From Coffea arabica (taxonomy: Eukaryota > Streptophyta > Magnoliopsida > Gentianales > Rubiaceae), in the NCBI RefSeq assembly GCF_036785885.1, contig NC_092312.1, forward strand, positions 17,254,001-17,318,000: a DNA stretch of 64,000 bases, given 5' to 3'. Positions 46,142-59,400 of the stretch are shown one piece after another. The stretch's first letter is position 1; the number at the start of each line of letters is the position of its first letter. The translations under genes and the position numbers were made by a program. The notes under the pieces are model-generated. The model made no database searches. It was not told the origin of the DNA and saw only the letters and a program-made list of their open reading frames with translations.

Positions 46142-48722
46142 TAGGTATACACTGTATATAAGACAAACACATGATCTGTTAGTGATTGATACATTCACAC
46201 TGTTTGAGGTGTCCTATTCTTGAAGTAAATTTCATGCTATGTGTCTAACGTCAATGAGTGATAGACGTGAACCAAATAGACCATACAGCAGAAGACGAGA
46301 AATATTGCTAGAATGTGCTTTGGAGAAAACATCACATGTGATTAGATATCAGAAATAACAAAGATGTCATTGTACATTATTCCTTTGAAGAAAAGTTTAC
46401 AGAGAAAGGAATAATGTGTAAGTTTCCAGAAGTCTGTTAATAGTTGTGTATGATGTTTACAGACATAATAATAAAAATGTATGGCATACGCTTGGGACCT
46501 CTTTCTGGGAATGTACTTGGGACCTTAATATGCTTAATCTCACTATTCATAATGTCTGTTTTCATTTTACTCTCTATTCTTTGCTCTGTTATCGTATCTG
46601 TTGACTCATAGAACTGATTTCCTTTTTACCATATGCAGGTGTACAGATAGTGAAACTGCAGAAATTCTTTACTGTCAGAAGACAGAACCTGTAAATAAAT
46701 GTAAATACCTGGTGATTTGTAGTAGTTTTGCCAACAAGCCAAGCCTTGCAATTGAGGTCATTGGTAATTGATGTTTGTTGTACCATAGTCCTTTTTGTAT
46801 TTGGTTAAACTTACCTAGTGTTTCACACGACATAGTTTTCCTTGTAAATAGCTCATCGGTTTTTTGAAGCAATTTATTGGATTTTCATTTTCTCTTATCC
46901 ATTTTGTCAGTGTAATTGAATTTTATGAAGATATAACCAGGTGGATGATTTAATGATCAAGGGTGCACACGTGAGCCTGAACTGAAGTTCACGAGATGAT
47001 CACCCCTGCCGCACAATCCCTTGCGGAATTACAATGTCATTAACTGGATTATGTGAGAATTAGCAGCAGGGAGATTAGGCTGCCTTTGTGTTTCCCTCTC
47101 TTGGCAAGTGATTTGGTGCTTGTGAACTTCTATTGGCAAGGCCGACTTGCCGTTGCAGGTTATATTTTTAGTTCTTATGACCAGTTCATAGCTGGCACCT
47201 TAAACTGGGACATCAGTTAACTGGCATCGGATGCGCTAATGTAAGAGGGAGGGAGGTACTCCCAAAACCAAAGGTGGGTCTTCGTTGGGAAATTGGAACT
47301 CTAGCGCCTTATGCCTCTGGATTAACATTTCAATTCTGTAGCTAGCCTTGGTCAATGCTGCTCTGTCACTGGGGACGCATGCTGCAAGTTGCGTAGTGCT
47401 TTTCTAGCCTTTCACAGCTGAAAAGGCAGCATCGTCTGGACTGGCGAGGAATTTTTCTTATCAACCCTTCTCGTCCGTTTAACAAGGAATTTTTGTCCAA
47501 AAGTGAATGCCATCTCCCGCTCCATTAAGCTGCATATGAAAGCATTGACAACAAAATGCTGCAAAATCTTCTTCAGGTTCTAAAGCCGTCTCGAGCAGTA
47601 TCTGGTAATAATTGTAAATCCCCGCGGCTGGATTTCAAAATTTCCGATTTTTGGCAGGCATGTCACAAAATTTGAAAATCCTGCTCGTTGAAATGGCAGG
47701 GTGAACTTTGGACGCCATTTCAAATTCTCGCCTGAAAGATTTCTAATATACTAACCTCCGAGGCATTTTAATTATTCTGTTGTATTGTCGATTGCTTGAA
47801 AGAAAAATCTTCCAGTTCTTACCTGTCCCCAGCCTGCCTATTCTACGATTGCTGTTTCAATTTTGGTTCTTTCTTTAGCCTTCACCGTCATTTAGGATTA
47901 TAAGGCAATGCCGAGGTTGAATCCAACCATGATGTTATTATATCGGCGTGCTCTCAAGGCTGTTTTGGACCCAATTTCACACTTAAAACCTCTGGAGATT
48001 TCGCTCTCTCTCTTGACTATAGCCTTCGTGTATCGAATTTCATATCCACCATAGTTTCTGATTTCCTAAACCATTTTAAAAATCTGGCTGAAAAGAAGAT
48101 GAGGATGGGGATGGGAAGTGTTAGTACAGTGTCATTCAAAGATGATAGATAGTACATATATAACTAGCCGACCTGGATTATGAACTTACTCCCTGTTGAA
48201 ATGTGGGTTGGGAGGTTTCTGGTCAGTCCGGCGCTTTTGCATGCATGGCATTAAAGTGAAATGAATAAAAATAAAAATCACGTCCTATTGGTACAACTGC
48301 AAGCAGTCACACAAACGTGATCTAATCTTTATAGCAGAGAAATAAGCCCAGCAGGGGAGCATTATGGAATCAGAGGCATGAACGATCTACATGAAATGAA
48401 ACTGAAAAGCCCTGACAGCAAAGATATTTGTACAATAACGTGAAGAATGGAAGAGCGGATCTATGCACGCTGCACATGTAGTAATTCATACGGGAAAAGT
48501 TGACTGACAGAAACAAAAATTCTTGACCATCCCAGTTCTCTTCTCCACACGGGTCAGCGACAGAGAGGAAACTTTAGCAAGCTCTGCGAATAATTCCTTT
48601 GCCACCTTCCTTTAAAGTATTCCATCCAAGATCTGCCAGTAAGCACCTGTGACCAGAAAATCAATTCAGAATTATTTTGAAAAGACTTATCATTTTCTGG
48701 GTCTGGGTCTCAAGTAGCGCAT
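46142..48722. other. ATG2 3' region and intergenic DNA
   Basis: The first few hundred bases are probably ATG2 3' UTR. Open frames at 46589-46872 show no known motif. From about 47 kb to 48.7 kb nothing recognisable was seen; part near 48.6 kb is 3' UTR of the minus-strand gene. Confidence 0.4.
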
Positions 48723-49196
48723 CTAGTTTTCACCCTTGAGGTTAGCAGCAAACATATTCTCATGGAATGCCAAAGTTGTGGAGGTCGTCTCATCAATTCT
48801 TTCAAGGACTTGATCAGAAACAGTCCTATCAGCAGATTTCCTACGCAGATGATGGATGTTAGATCTCTTGAGGCCTAAACGCTCTTTCCATCGGCTCATA
48901 CCCTTGTGTAGTCGCGGTGACGACACATCCATGTCGTCATCCTCCACAAGGAGTTCATCTCTGAGAGTGGTCTTCGTGGGTACAATTTTGCCCTTGAAGA
49001 AGACCTCATCCGCAGAAATCATGTTGTAACCAGACACCGAAAACTCGAAATCTGAGGAAACTGGTGCTTCTCTATAGCCGTGATCGTGCTTGGTGGGTTG
49101 TTGGGTGTCGGCAAAGTCATTAGAGAAGGAGATTCTTGGGCCCATTGCAGCGTGGATACCTTGTTGGTCATTGTTGAACATGTTTAAGCATGCCAT
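48723..49196 (-). CDS. Small plant-specific protein of unknown function (157 aa), At3g19200-like position
   Basis: Single exon, starting MACLNMFNNDQQG and ending ANLKGEN. It contains MGPRISFSNDFADTQQ, then SSDFEFSVSGYNMISADEVF (residues about 51-70), and an acidic LLVEDDDMDVSSP. A basic block follows (RWKERLGLKRSNIHHLRRKS, about 101-120). The ISFS..F and DFEF..ADE..F..G motifs recur in a family of small plant proteins that I believe has no assigned role; the basic region suggests nuclear targeting. The start at 49196 was chosen because the family begins MACLN. The in-frame ATG at 49238 lies too close to the expected transcription start set by the TATA box at 49269-49276. It has no signal peptide or membrane segment. 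Confidence 0.72.
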   Translation of the reverse strand: MACLNMFNNDQQGIHAAMGPRISFSNDFADTQQPTKHDHGYREAPVSSDFEFSVSGYNMISADEVFFKGKIVPTKTTLRDELLVEDDDMDVSSPRLHKGMSRWKERLGLKRSNIHHLRRKSADRTVSDQVLERIDETTSTTLAFHENMFAANLKGEN

Positions 49197-49268
49197 GGAC
49201 ACTGAGACTAAGTGATCACTTTCGAGGTTTCTTCTCACTACTTACCATGTAACTTGCAACAACCCCGC

Positions 49269-49276
49269 TATTTATA
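49269..49276 (-). promoter_or_regulatory. TATA box of the small unknown-function gene
   Basis: On the minus strand TATAAATA lies in a GC-rich setting (CCCTG before, GCGGGG after). It is about 73 bp upstream of the chosen start codon, giving a short 5' UTR with transcription expected to begin near 49240. Confidence 0.65.
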
Positions 49277-50940
49277 CAGGGGGTTTCTTGCTTCCTCATT
49301 TTATGTAGATTGGATTTTTCGTTTTCCTCGTTAGTCTAAGTTCCTATTATTGACTTTTGGTTAAAAAAATTGCATGAAAGTTGTGCAGAATCCATATCCA
49401 TTGAAGTAACTTTGCTACTCCCATGACAATTATATCACGAAGAGGACAAGATGACCGCAATTACTGCAAAAAAAGTTTATAATTATGGAGTAGTTTAAGT
49501 TACTCCAGCAAGTGCGTGGGGTGGTGGAACCGTGGAAGGGGTTGGCATCTAGACTTTCTAGTTGTATTAGTGGGCTACATTTTCATTTCTAGTTTTTTCT
49601 ATATTTGGTGAGCCAATTTAATGACTTGATTGCATCTGCATGCATGAGAACCCACTTTCAGCAATGGATTATGCCACATCTAAAATCATGGGCTAGCTCA
49701 AGAGATGACTCCTCCTTTTCTTGTCGTTCATCTTTGAAGAAGATGGAATGGCATTGTCAACTAGTCGTTTGTACCCGGTCATTATTTTCACATACCGCCA
49801 CATCTGGAAATATGATAAGTCGATTTGTCGAACTAAAAATCGACTATTACTGAGTATCATTGAATCCTCTTTGTTCACCCTTCACATCATCCTTTTTTTT
49901 GGGCTTTTCATCCTTTATGCTGGGTTGGATTAGTAAATATTTATCAGGACGGAGAGTCAACAATGGCTGCTGTTTGCTTAAAGTAACAGATATATACTTT
50001 GTTGTACCATGCAATAGTTGCCTCGCCCTCAACTGGAATCAGATTTTTCTCCTTCAATTTAATAACTACGTAGGCCCTTCCCCGGCCGGATACTTCAGTC
50101 TCTCTTACAGCTTGCTTGTTTTGTTCAGCTCTGAAATGGATCCAGTTCTAGCCAATCAAATTACGGCCTAGACTTGCAGATTACTCCAATTTAGTCCTGC
50201 TCGCTAAAGCGGTCAAACAAAGTCGGTAATGCAGAACATGGGAAGCAAAAGGGATAAATTCTTTTTGCATATTCTAAGGCCTAACACATGCTATTAGACT
50301 TTTGCGTTCTTTTTGAAGTGATCATTCATTGAACAGCTGTCCTAATTGTTTCCACTGTAGAATACGCCTTGAATTTCAGACGCATTGCAGTATCTTGTTG
50401 AAGCAGCTATAGTTTCTCAGCTCCCACTGAAGAGCATCGGGCTCACTTGATTAGGGGGGAAAATATTAAGCTCGCACTTCATGCACATAATGGGAATAAG
50501 CTCTAACTCCAGTCCTACTCCCACTCCTTTCTGCTGTCACATTATATCACTTCTTTGAGATCTGATCACTGCTTAAAGTTTAAACCCAAGTGCCTTCATA
50601 TTTAAGTTGGAATCTGGTGACTTCAATTTTAGGAGGTTACAGTTTTCCTTTTAGGTTTTGAAGTATTCTTGGAGGTTACTCAGGGGCCACCTGGAGACGT
50701 CCTAACTCGAGATCAGTTGCCTGATTATCATCACAATCAGCGAGATTGATTCGAACATCAGTCTAGTTTTCCTGCCTTAATGATGAAAAATTAAGATCAA
50801 ACGAGAGCGTAGTAATATGCTAGTAACTCCATGCCATTGAGTAAACTGCATGATTCGTTTTTGAGCCCTTATGATATTAAGTAAGTTTTAGGAGATAAGC
50901 CACTCATTCTAGATGGTGGTCTTTTTTCTTGGACTTGCCT
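49277..50940. other. Intergenic, no gene seen
   Basis: Open frames on both strands are short and lack known motifs. The part nearest 49277 is the upstream region of the minus-strand small gene. Confidence 0.4.
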
Positions 50941-50941
50941 G

Positions 50942-51342
50942 CATGGCTCAAAGTCACGGTCGCGGTCCCAACCGTTTCATATCGATCTCAACATATCAGT
51001 CACAGTCTTGATGAAACGCAAATTTAGGAGCATTTAATATTCTAAAAATTATGAATAATATTAAAATATATGCTAAACAAAAATAATAAAAAATTAGCAA
51101 AAGAAAATCTGTAAAACATAAATTTGTAATTTGATTCGAGATGTCTCGATCCGACTTGACTGAGACTATTCATATCAAAGACTTCTCTCGATCGATTTAT
51201 CAGTGATCTATATGTCTCAAAGTCGTCTAATTCCGGTATCGAAATGGAGAGATCTATTCTAATCCCGGTATCAAAACAGAGAAATCTATTCCGATGATGG
51301 ATCCGGTCGAGTCGTCTTGGTTTTGGGAGACTTTGAACCATG
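50942..51342. mobile_element. Foldback MITE, about 400 bp
   Basis: The left end CATGGCTCAAAGTC pairs with the reversed right end CATGGTTCAAAGTC (13/14). Both arms carry CGGTCG/CGATC-like words. Candidate flanking repeats (CTTGCCTG and GTTACCTG) match only in part, so the class and exact ends are uncertain. Confidence 0.5.
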
Positions 51343-52513
51343 GTTACCTGGCAAAGCTGACATACGCACTATTCCCCAGTACATGTGCGTTTGAACCACT
51401 TCGAAGTCTTTCAACCGACAAATCCAAAAACCAAGACTAGTTTAGGCTTTGGAGTCAGGCTTTTTACTAATAACCATTACATGGTGAAAGAGATTCCAGT
51501 TCACATGTTATCCATTGCTCAGTAGGAACTCACAGAAGACCATCCAATAACTATGCAACAGATTGCCGATTCCCGTTGCTAAAGCTATTAATACTTTTAA
51601 AAAGGTCCCAAAAAACAACTGGATAAACCTCAAGAAGAAGTGGAGGAACGCTTGGCCCGTGGGTAACCTGTCTCTTCTGGTCTCCCTTATGGTGAACAGA
51701 CTTTGTTTCTTGCCTATTATAAATTTAAAAAAAAAAAAAAAATGCCTCCATTTTCTCCTATACCTCGTGTATGTTGGTTTTTCAGGCCCATTTTGCAGCG
51801 TCAGATCGAGAGACAGATCCAACATTTTCTTAATTTGGTGCTTTGCATGTTGCCCCTATTCTGAGAAGTACAATCACCAATCGATCTGAAGTTTAAAAAC
51901 CGATAATCTTCCCAACATTCTGCGTAGTTAGAGATTAAGGATGACTCTCTGCGTAGTCAGAACTGGAGAATTGATACAAGATCACAAAATCAGTCCTATC
52001 CTCAATTACAGGCAAAAAGATGGGGTACTCTAGCTATTGCCCCAAGCTCTTAACCTAAGTTAGCTCTTTCATGAGTGAAAATAAAGCTTGGTAGTTTTCG
52101 TAACAACATAAAGATTCTCTTTCGGTCAAGCAAGTAAGACAGTGGGTCAAAAGAAGAGGGGGCTCAAAATTGACACGTGCTCTTCACCATAGAGATGCAA
52201 GTGAAGAGTAAATGCAAAGTCATAATCCAAAACCATAGCAAATACGAGATGCTCTCAGTTTTTCCTTATTCTTGGAACCTGGAGCAAGATCATAATCCAA
52301 AAGGAAGATTTCTGAATTCAGTCAAGTCTAATTACTGCTTGACTTGACAATCTTGTTCTACATTCTCTAAGTTACTTCTGCAAAACTGAGTGAATCATGG
52401 CTGGAGCATTATGCAATGCACAACAACTTGCTTTTTCTTCTGCTGGAGAAATAAATAAATAAACCAGAGAGTAGCATATATATATATATATATATATATT
52501 AAGAACCCACGCT

Positions 52514-52546
<33 letters not shown>

Positions 52547-53465
52547 CATCTTCATAGGATTTTAAAAGCAGCCAATTAGATGTGACAACTGCTATTTTAC
52601 CCAAGTAGAAATTGTAAAACGATGTGCAGGATCTTAAGAACAGATGGCCAAGTCACACATCAGAACTTCACATACGGGAATGATAACTACAAATTAATGT
52701 GGAAACTATGCTGGGAGCGCTAACTGCTGCTTCTCTCTAGTAGGCTAGTATCAACATGCATCAGATAGATACAAAGGATCATCAGTTATTCTACCAACTT
52801 AGTGGAGTCAGAGAAATTGCTCAAGGAATTCTATCAAAAAATTGAATTAACATAATTGACGCATTCATATTAGAAAAAACAGATCCAGTTGTTTCTGCTT
52901 CTTACTCTTAATAAACAAGTAAGCAAGTGCTACATGCTATTTCAAATGTTTCTGAAAACACATATTCATTCTCCACACATAGAACAATGAGATATCTGCA
53001 AAATAAAACTGTCTACGTTAATGGGATTGCACTGGTTAAACTTGAACAGATTTTTTCCTCTTTAAATGACATGATCGGTTGATCACAAATACAACTTCGC
53101 AAGTTCTGCTCATCTTGAACCATGCCAGTCTCACTTGATTACAGCAAAGATGAAAAGAGGGGGAGGGGGGGGGGAGAACAAAAATGAAACAAAAATCATT
53201 CATGTGGCTGATCTGCATCAAGAAAAAACTGAGGAAGTTTCTGCATTTAACCAAAGGAGATGTTGAGATATAAATGGCAGCAAGAGTTGGATACGGATCA
53301 GTGCAACTGTTAATGAGTATATGAACCAGTCAAAGAAAAGTTCGAATCAGAATCTTATGAAATGATAGTGATGAGAATTTGCATTGTTCAGTAGATGACT
53401 GGGAAATTTTTCAGGAATTAATAAAAACGGAAACTGCCAAAGAGAACATGCCAAGAAGCTAAATT
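51343..53465. other. Intergenic, RAD54 downstream region
   Basis: No gene recognised. It contains a TA microsatellite (about 52476-52500), an AG microsatellite (about 52513-52546) and a G-rich run (about 53158-53175). The last few hundred bases should include RAD54 3' UTR. Confidence 0.4.
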
Positions 53466-56400
53466 TTAGTCAAAATCATTGTCAATTTTATCATCAGTAA
53501 ATATTCTCTTTTGAGGTAATTGATTTCGAGGGCTGATTTTGTGCTCCAATGCTACAACTGTCACGCCTTCAGAAGTTCTTACTACTTTTGCCGGGGGCTT
53601 CTGCAGACGCTTGAAAGGATTAGATAATCTGCTCCTGTACTGAACCACATTGGTAGAAAGTAAAGGAAATGGTGCTTGATTTTGAGATGACAAGGTTGAT
53701 TTGTGAAAAAATTTTTCTTTTGAGTTCAGCAGGTTCTTGGGGTGTCCTTCTTCTGTGTTTGACCTTACTGCTGATTCAAGTGGAACAAGTTTCCCGCCTA
53801 CTTGGTTACTGAAAACAAATGAAACCTGCAAAAGCAAACCACACGAATTTATGGGCTTCTATCTCATGTGCTACATACAGGGAAAGAAAAAACAGGACCT
53901 CCAATGACAAATTGATATCATTCGTGTTTCATGATCAGGGTAAAATTTCCATTTTTTCCACTTGGGTTAATAGTCACACAAGGCATTTGTACCTGTACAG
54001 ATTCAAAAAGCAGACTTAATAGGATTTTGAAATATAAAGCACTAGACGTCTTCATTCAAAGAAAGCAGAAATTGAACCGGGAACTAGAAGAATATTGCTT
54101 TCTCATAGAGTTAGAAAGCCTTCTTATATCTGTTTAAGTGAAAAATACCCCCTTTTGTAACATTAGGGCCTGAGATGCTGAGATGCATAGGTTAATAGTT
54201 TTTTTTTTGTTTTATCAAGCCATATTAGTTGACCAATGTATATGCCTAACCCTTATAGATGAGAAAAACAAAGGTATGGTACCTGAAGACCAATAGTTAA
54301 ATAGAACATAATCTATAATAGGGTAAACAATGCGAAAAAGGAGCAAAAGGCAAGAGAAAGTTATTAGTTAACCGAGTCTTCTTGTTTTTCACCAATCTGC
54401 AAAACTAGGCCATGCTTTTTCAATATCTACATAGAAGTTACCGTAAGAAAGAGGAAAAGCCATGAATTAGGAAATTAGCACTCTTCACTGACCTCATCCC
54501 CTGCTGAAGACTGAAGAATAGTATCAGGTATTGACTGTGGAAATAGATGATGACCCCAATTAGCTAAATCTTCTTCTTTGGGCGTCCCCACCTTGAAAAA
54601 GGTTTCAAATTTTTGAGTCCTCAAAATATATCATGTTAATACAGATTCTCATTGAAGAATTTTCCAACCTGTTTCTCCGAGCTTTTTAATCTATGTAAGC
54701 ACCCAGAAACACTAGCAAATCCCCCTATATCTTCTTCATCAGATTGAGATGATGGACTTCCATAGCTTGTTTCAAGTTTGGCATCCACTTGCATCACATA
54801 GTTTTGGCAACGATTGCAGCTCATCTTCTCATGAATTTCAGATCTGCATTGGTATTACAACTGGGAAAAATAAACCGCAATGAAACTTAAGATCAAATGT
54901 CCAAATAAAACAAAACCACCACATTTAAGAAGCAAGGAAGAATTTATTTGGTGATACATAGCTCATCTCACTATTGTCAATTAAGTCGAATAGATCACGC
55001 ACTTAGACAACTAAATCTGATAAGGTATAATTTTCCTACTTCAGATAATGGTTAAGCGTGTACTTTTTGGTTCCAAAAATTAATAAAGCAGTATCTTTTA
55101 GGTGGAGCTTCTAAAAGAAGCACATCATGAACAGATAATCTGACATTAATGGGCAAGGAATTTTCCATGCCTTATAACTTTCCTTTTCTGTTTTTCTCAG
55201 GACCATTGGCAAAGAATAAATGAACTGCTGTTGACTTTTCAGGAAACAAGCCTCATCCAAACCACAATTATCTGTCCATCTTTTTATCCAAGGATGTACA
55301 TGATTTCTCCGTAAAACATTCATGTGAAAGTTTCGTGATAAGTACACACCTCACATTCTCATGAAAAGTGAACAGGTCTCTTAGATCTTCAGTAGAAAGA
55401 AGGTTCCCCTGCAATTACAGATTTTTCATGAGAAACTGGGACTAAGATGAACAGAGAGAGCAGCTAAATGAGAATCTGAACCTCAGACTCCGATTGCTCC
55501 TGCTGAATAACTTTCTGAAGCCCTTCCTTTGACATCTGACGCTGGTATACCTGTAGAAATATTAAGGATAGCTTTCAACCCTGCTTTAAAAACCAATTCA
55601 TATTCAATAAGCAACCAAGGAAAGAGGTAAATACTTTTTCTTCAATGGTTCCTGTACTCAAAAACCTATAGATGTAAACTCTCTTCTTTTGTCCATCCCT
55701 CCAGACTCTTGCTGCAGCCTGCAAATGGCTTGAAAATGGAAAACTTAATGACATGCTACAGATTCCTGAATATAGTCAACTTCCGATTATTTTATTTGCA
55801 TGCAGTCTGGCATATAAATCAATGCTGGTGCAGCTGAAGAAGTTTACTTGTTTGTCATTGGCAGGGTTCCAATCAGGATCAAACAACACAAGTCGATTTC
55901 CACCTATCAAATTTAGGCCACAACCCCCAGCCTTGCTACTCAAGAGAAATGCAAACTCATCCTACATTTAAATATAAGAATAAAAACAAATTTATCTGTA
56001 ATAAAGGTAGTCTTCTAGAGCAGAAACCAGAAGTCCAGGGATAAACAGTTACCTTAGATGGATCATTAAAACGATTAACCAATTTTTGTCTTTTACTGAT
56101 AGATGTAGTTCCATCAAGCCTTAAGAAGGGATATCTTCGTTCACGACACAATTGCGCAAAAAGGTCCAATGTCTGATAAACCACAGAGACAATTATCACA
56201 AGAGAAATAAAAGAGGAAGAAAAACTGCAGTGTGCTACGGGATAAGTGCCTAGTAATTTCTTGAAATGGGTTCAGTTACAATTAGAACCAAATACTCATC
56301 ATCAACCAAGACTGTATAGAAACCTGCAAGCTCTAATCTACTTACAATAACTAATTGAAGTGATACATGAACATAAGGTTTTGATAAAAGGTGATACCCA

Positions 56401-59400
56401 TATATATGTGAACAAAAAGAAGAAACAGGTGATACCACCAAACATATGTTCATCTACACTTAAAAGGGAATAATGAGACATTAACTGATTATCATGTAGA
56501 TTATTGTGACAGGTTCTCAAGGATTTGTTATTAATAGCAAATCTAAATCTAGTTTCGAAACCAAGCTATGCAGACGAGGACGCCATTCAAATTTGAGATA
56601 TTTAATGATGCAACCAACAAATAGAAGAATTAAACCTTGTGGTTCTTTTGACTGATTAAATCAACTGTCTGCTCTTTGTTAAGTTCTTTCCCTGTTTACT
56701 TATCTACCCTTAGATTTTAATTTATCATAGAAAGAGTTGAAGACAGCATGCATAACAATACCTACCACAAATAGAAGTCCTGTAGCTCATAAAGAACCCA
56801 ATGAAAAGGAGTCTGATATACTCATTTATATCCTGCTGGTATGACCAAATGGTAATTATAAGAACTTGACAATCTACTGCAGTACAAGTTCAGGCATGAT
56901 ATGCAATCAATTACAGCAAAAACATAGTAAGTAATCACAGTTCCCTCAGCAACATGATGACACGAGATTAAATTGAAAGCTAAGTAGAACAACAACCAAT
57001 GACACAGAATAATTGAGTGAACCAAGTGATATCATGCAAGATATCAACCACAAGATCTTAATCAACAGAACAAGTACATACTTTATCCACCAACTTCATA
57101 AGCCAGTTATCCCAACTTTTGATACCTGTGTGTAGTTTGAGACTAGAACAATTCGGTCGTTAGTTCTCTGATGGAGATGAGCCAGTAAACGAGCAAGCAC
57201 ATGCATTTTTCCTGACAGTTCAATCCATGTGCCATCACCACCGGTCCATGATCCAGATCTAACAATAAGGCAGAAGATGCCCTTAGGACTCAGATCAACA
57301 TGAAAGTATTCAAGTGAACAAAAAATAAATAAATACACTTACCTTCCTGAAAACATCTCTGGAGGGAAAAAGCGCAAGCAGTCCTCAAATCCAGATGTTC
57401 CCGGACTCCCACTTCTTATTGTATCGTATATCAACTAAATAGAGAAATAGTCATTTTAGCCAAACATAAAGATTACATAATGGAGTTATCATTTGACAAA
57501 ACTAATATGTAAAAAGAGAAACTATGTATATCAAGAGCACCACATGTACTTTACAGTTGATGCTCTTTGGTCAAACAGGATAATTTGGACAAACATCCTA
57601 AACTATAAGAGATAAACTTTTCTTTTATGATAAAATGTTGTACCTTTGGATGATTACAGAGCTTCTTAAGAGCTGTTATGTAAGCTAAGATTTTTGATTG
57701 TTTTGTATCTTCAGTAATTGCTCGTTTGACCTGCACTTTACAGTTATAGAAAGAGAATGGATTTGTGTTACAATGAAGAAAAGAACTCATTATGTGCATG
57801 TCAACTTGTATCAAAAAGAAACGTGAACTTGTACATTTTTGGAATGTATGAAGTGATTATAGAGCTCTGATTGGAGAGATGTCAACTTGCAACAAACAAC
57901 TTCAATTATCTGCAAAAGCAATTAGTAGGACCAATAAGAAAGAATCAAATCAGAAATAACAAAAAGTATATAAGAATCTCTTTCAACTTTATTATAAGTA
58001 GTACAGTCATACCAGCAGGATATAGCTTTATTATAACTATAACTTTATCATACCCTTTGACTATACTACTTATCCTGAAAAACAATTTGCACTATACTTA
58101 TAAGTTTATTATAAAGGGTCTTTAGGGTTATAGCTTTATCAGAAAATAGGAAATAGAACAGGGACTAGTTATGGGGTTTATGAAGTTAACTTTCAATTGT
58201 TATAATTTCTCTGGTAAAGAACGGCCACTATCAGCTTTCTGGTTTCACTGCTATAGAAAATTGACTCATGGTTTGTAGTTTACTATTCTCATTGGAATTC
58301 CTATATAGCATGATCAATACCAAAGGCAAACTTAACAAGATTAGCCATACCTTTGGCGGCAGATGATTCGACAACAATGCATTAGTCCTCCTCAATATAA
58401 ACTGGAACAAGAAACCACTATTGTGTCAGAGAATACCGAGGTCAATTTGCTTCTTCTATGTTTTCAGGAAAGTATTCAAAGATATAATCAGTATTTAATG
58501 GCACAAACATGTATTGTCTTCCTTTTGAAGGAAAGTCCTGTTGGGAGATCTGTATCTGAAGAACCAATTAAAAAAGGCCAGATTTACGATATTTGCATCA
58601 GCAATGAAATTTTACCTGGTTTACTCTGGCACTCAACTCAGCAGAGCGCTCAGAACCTAGCTTCTTCTCTTCTTCGGTAGCCGTGGGTTCTCTACCACAA
58701 ATGATTGGCATCTTCAAATAGACATGGTACAACAAATTGAAATATTTGCTTGAGACAGCACAGAAACAATTTTAATACAACTATGAATATCATGTATCCA
58801 TGTACAGGATCTCTATGATTTCTTCATTTCTGTCACAAGCAAAAGCACAGTCAGTGCATCAGTCAATTTGTTTACACTGTTAGCAACCATATGAGGCTAA
58901 TCTAGTACATAAGCTCCAAATAGTTGGAACTCAGCAAGGAACCTTTTTACTCAAAGTTGGCCAGGATATGTCAATGTCCATAAGTTTCTAGCAATCAACT
59001 CACCTCATAGTAACGACGAAAATATGCAGCATCACCCAAGACTCCTGGATTAGTAAAATTGACCATGGCATAGAACTCCTCCAAATCATTCTGATGGTTA
59101 AATAGCATCAACAAAGTGAAGAATAAATGTGATTTAAATGAAGAAAAAATTTAAAATATATATATAGGTAAATATCTGAAGGTCAATTTGTGCTGACTTG
59201 CATTGGAGTCCCAGACAACAGAATGCGCCGCCTGCATGATAAAGCTGCCAATGCCTGAAGCGGAAATTCAGATCAGTAACTAAGAGTTATTCATCATAAC
59301 AGCTTCCTCAGAAATGCATCAACACAAATAGGAGGACATATTCACTATGACTCACTCTATTAGTCAGTGTTTGGTCATTTTTCAGCCTGTGGGCTTCATC

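Noticed and set aside
49605-50171. Overlapping 60-103-codon frames on both strands
   Set aside because: They overlap each other in several frames and show no conserved motif.
51042-51341. 99-codon minus-strand frame
   Set aside because: It lies inside the foldback MITE at 50942-51342 and reads its inverted arm.
51508-51889. Facing frames of about 105 codons on both strands
   Set aside because: Low-complexity translation around an A run; no splice-consistent extension.
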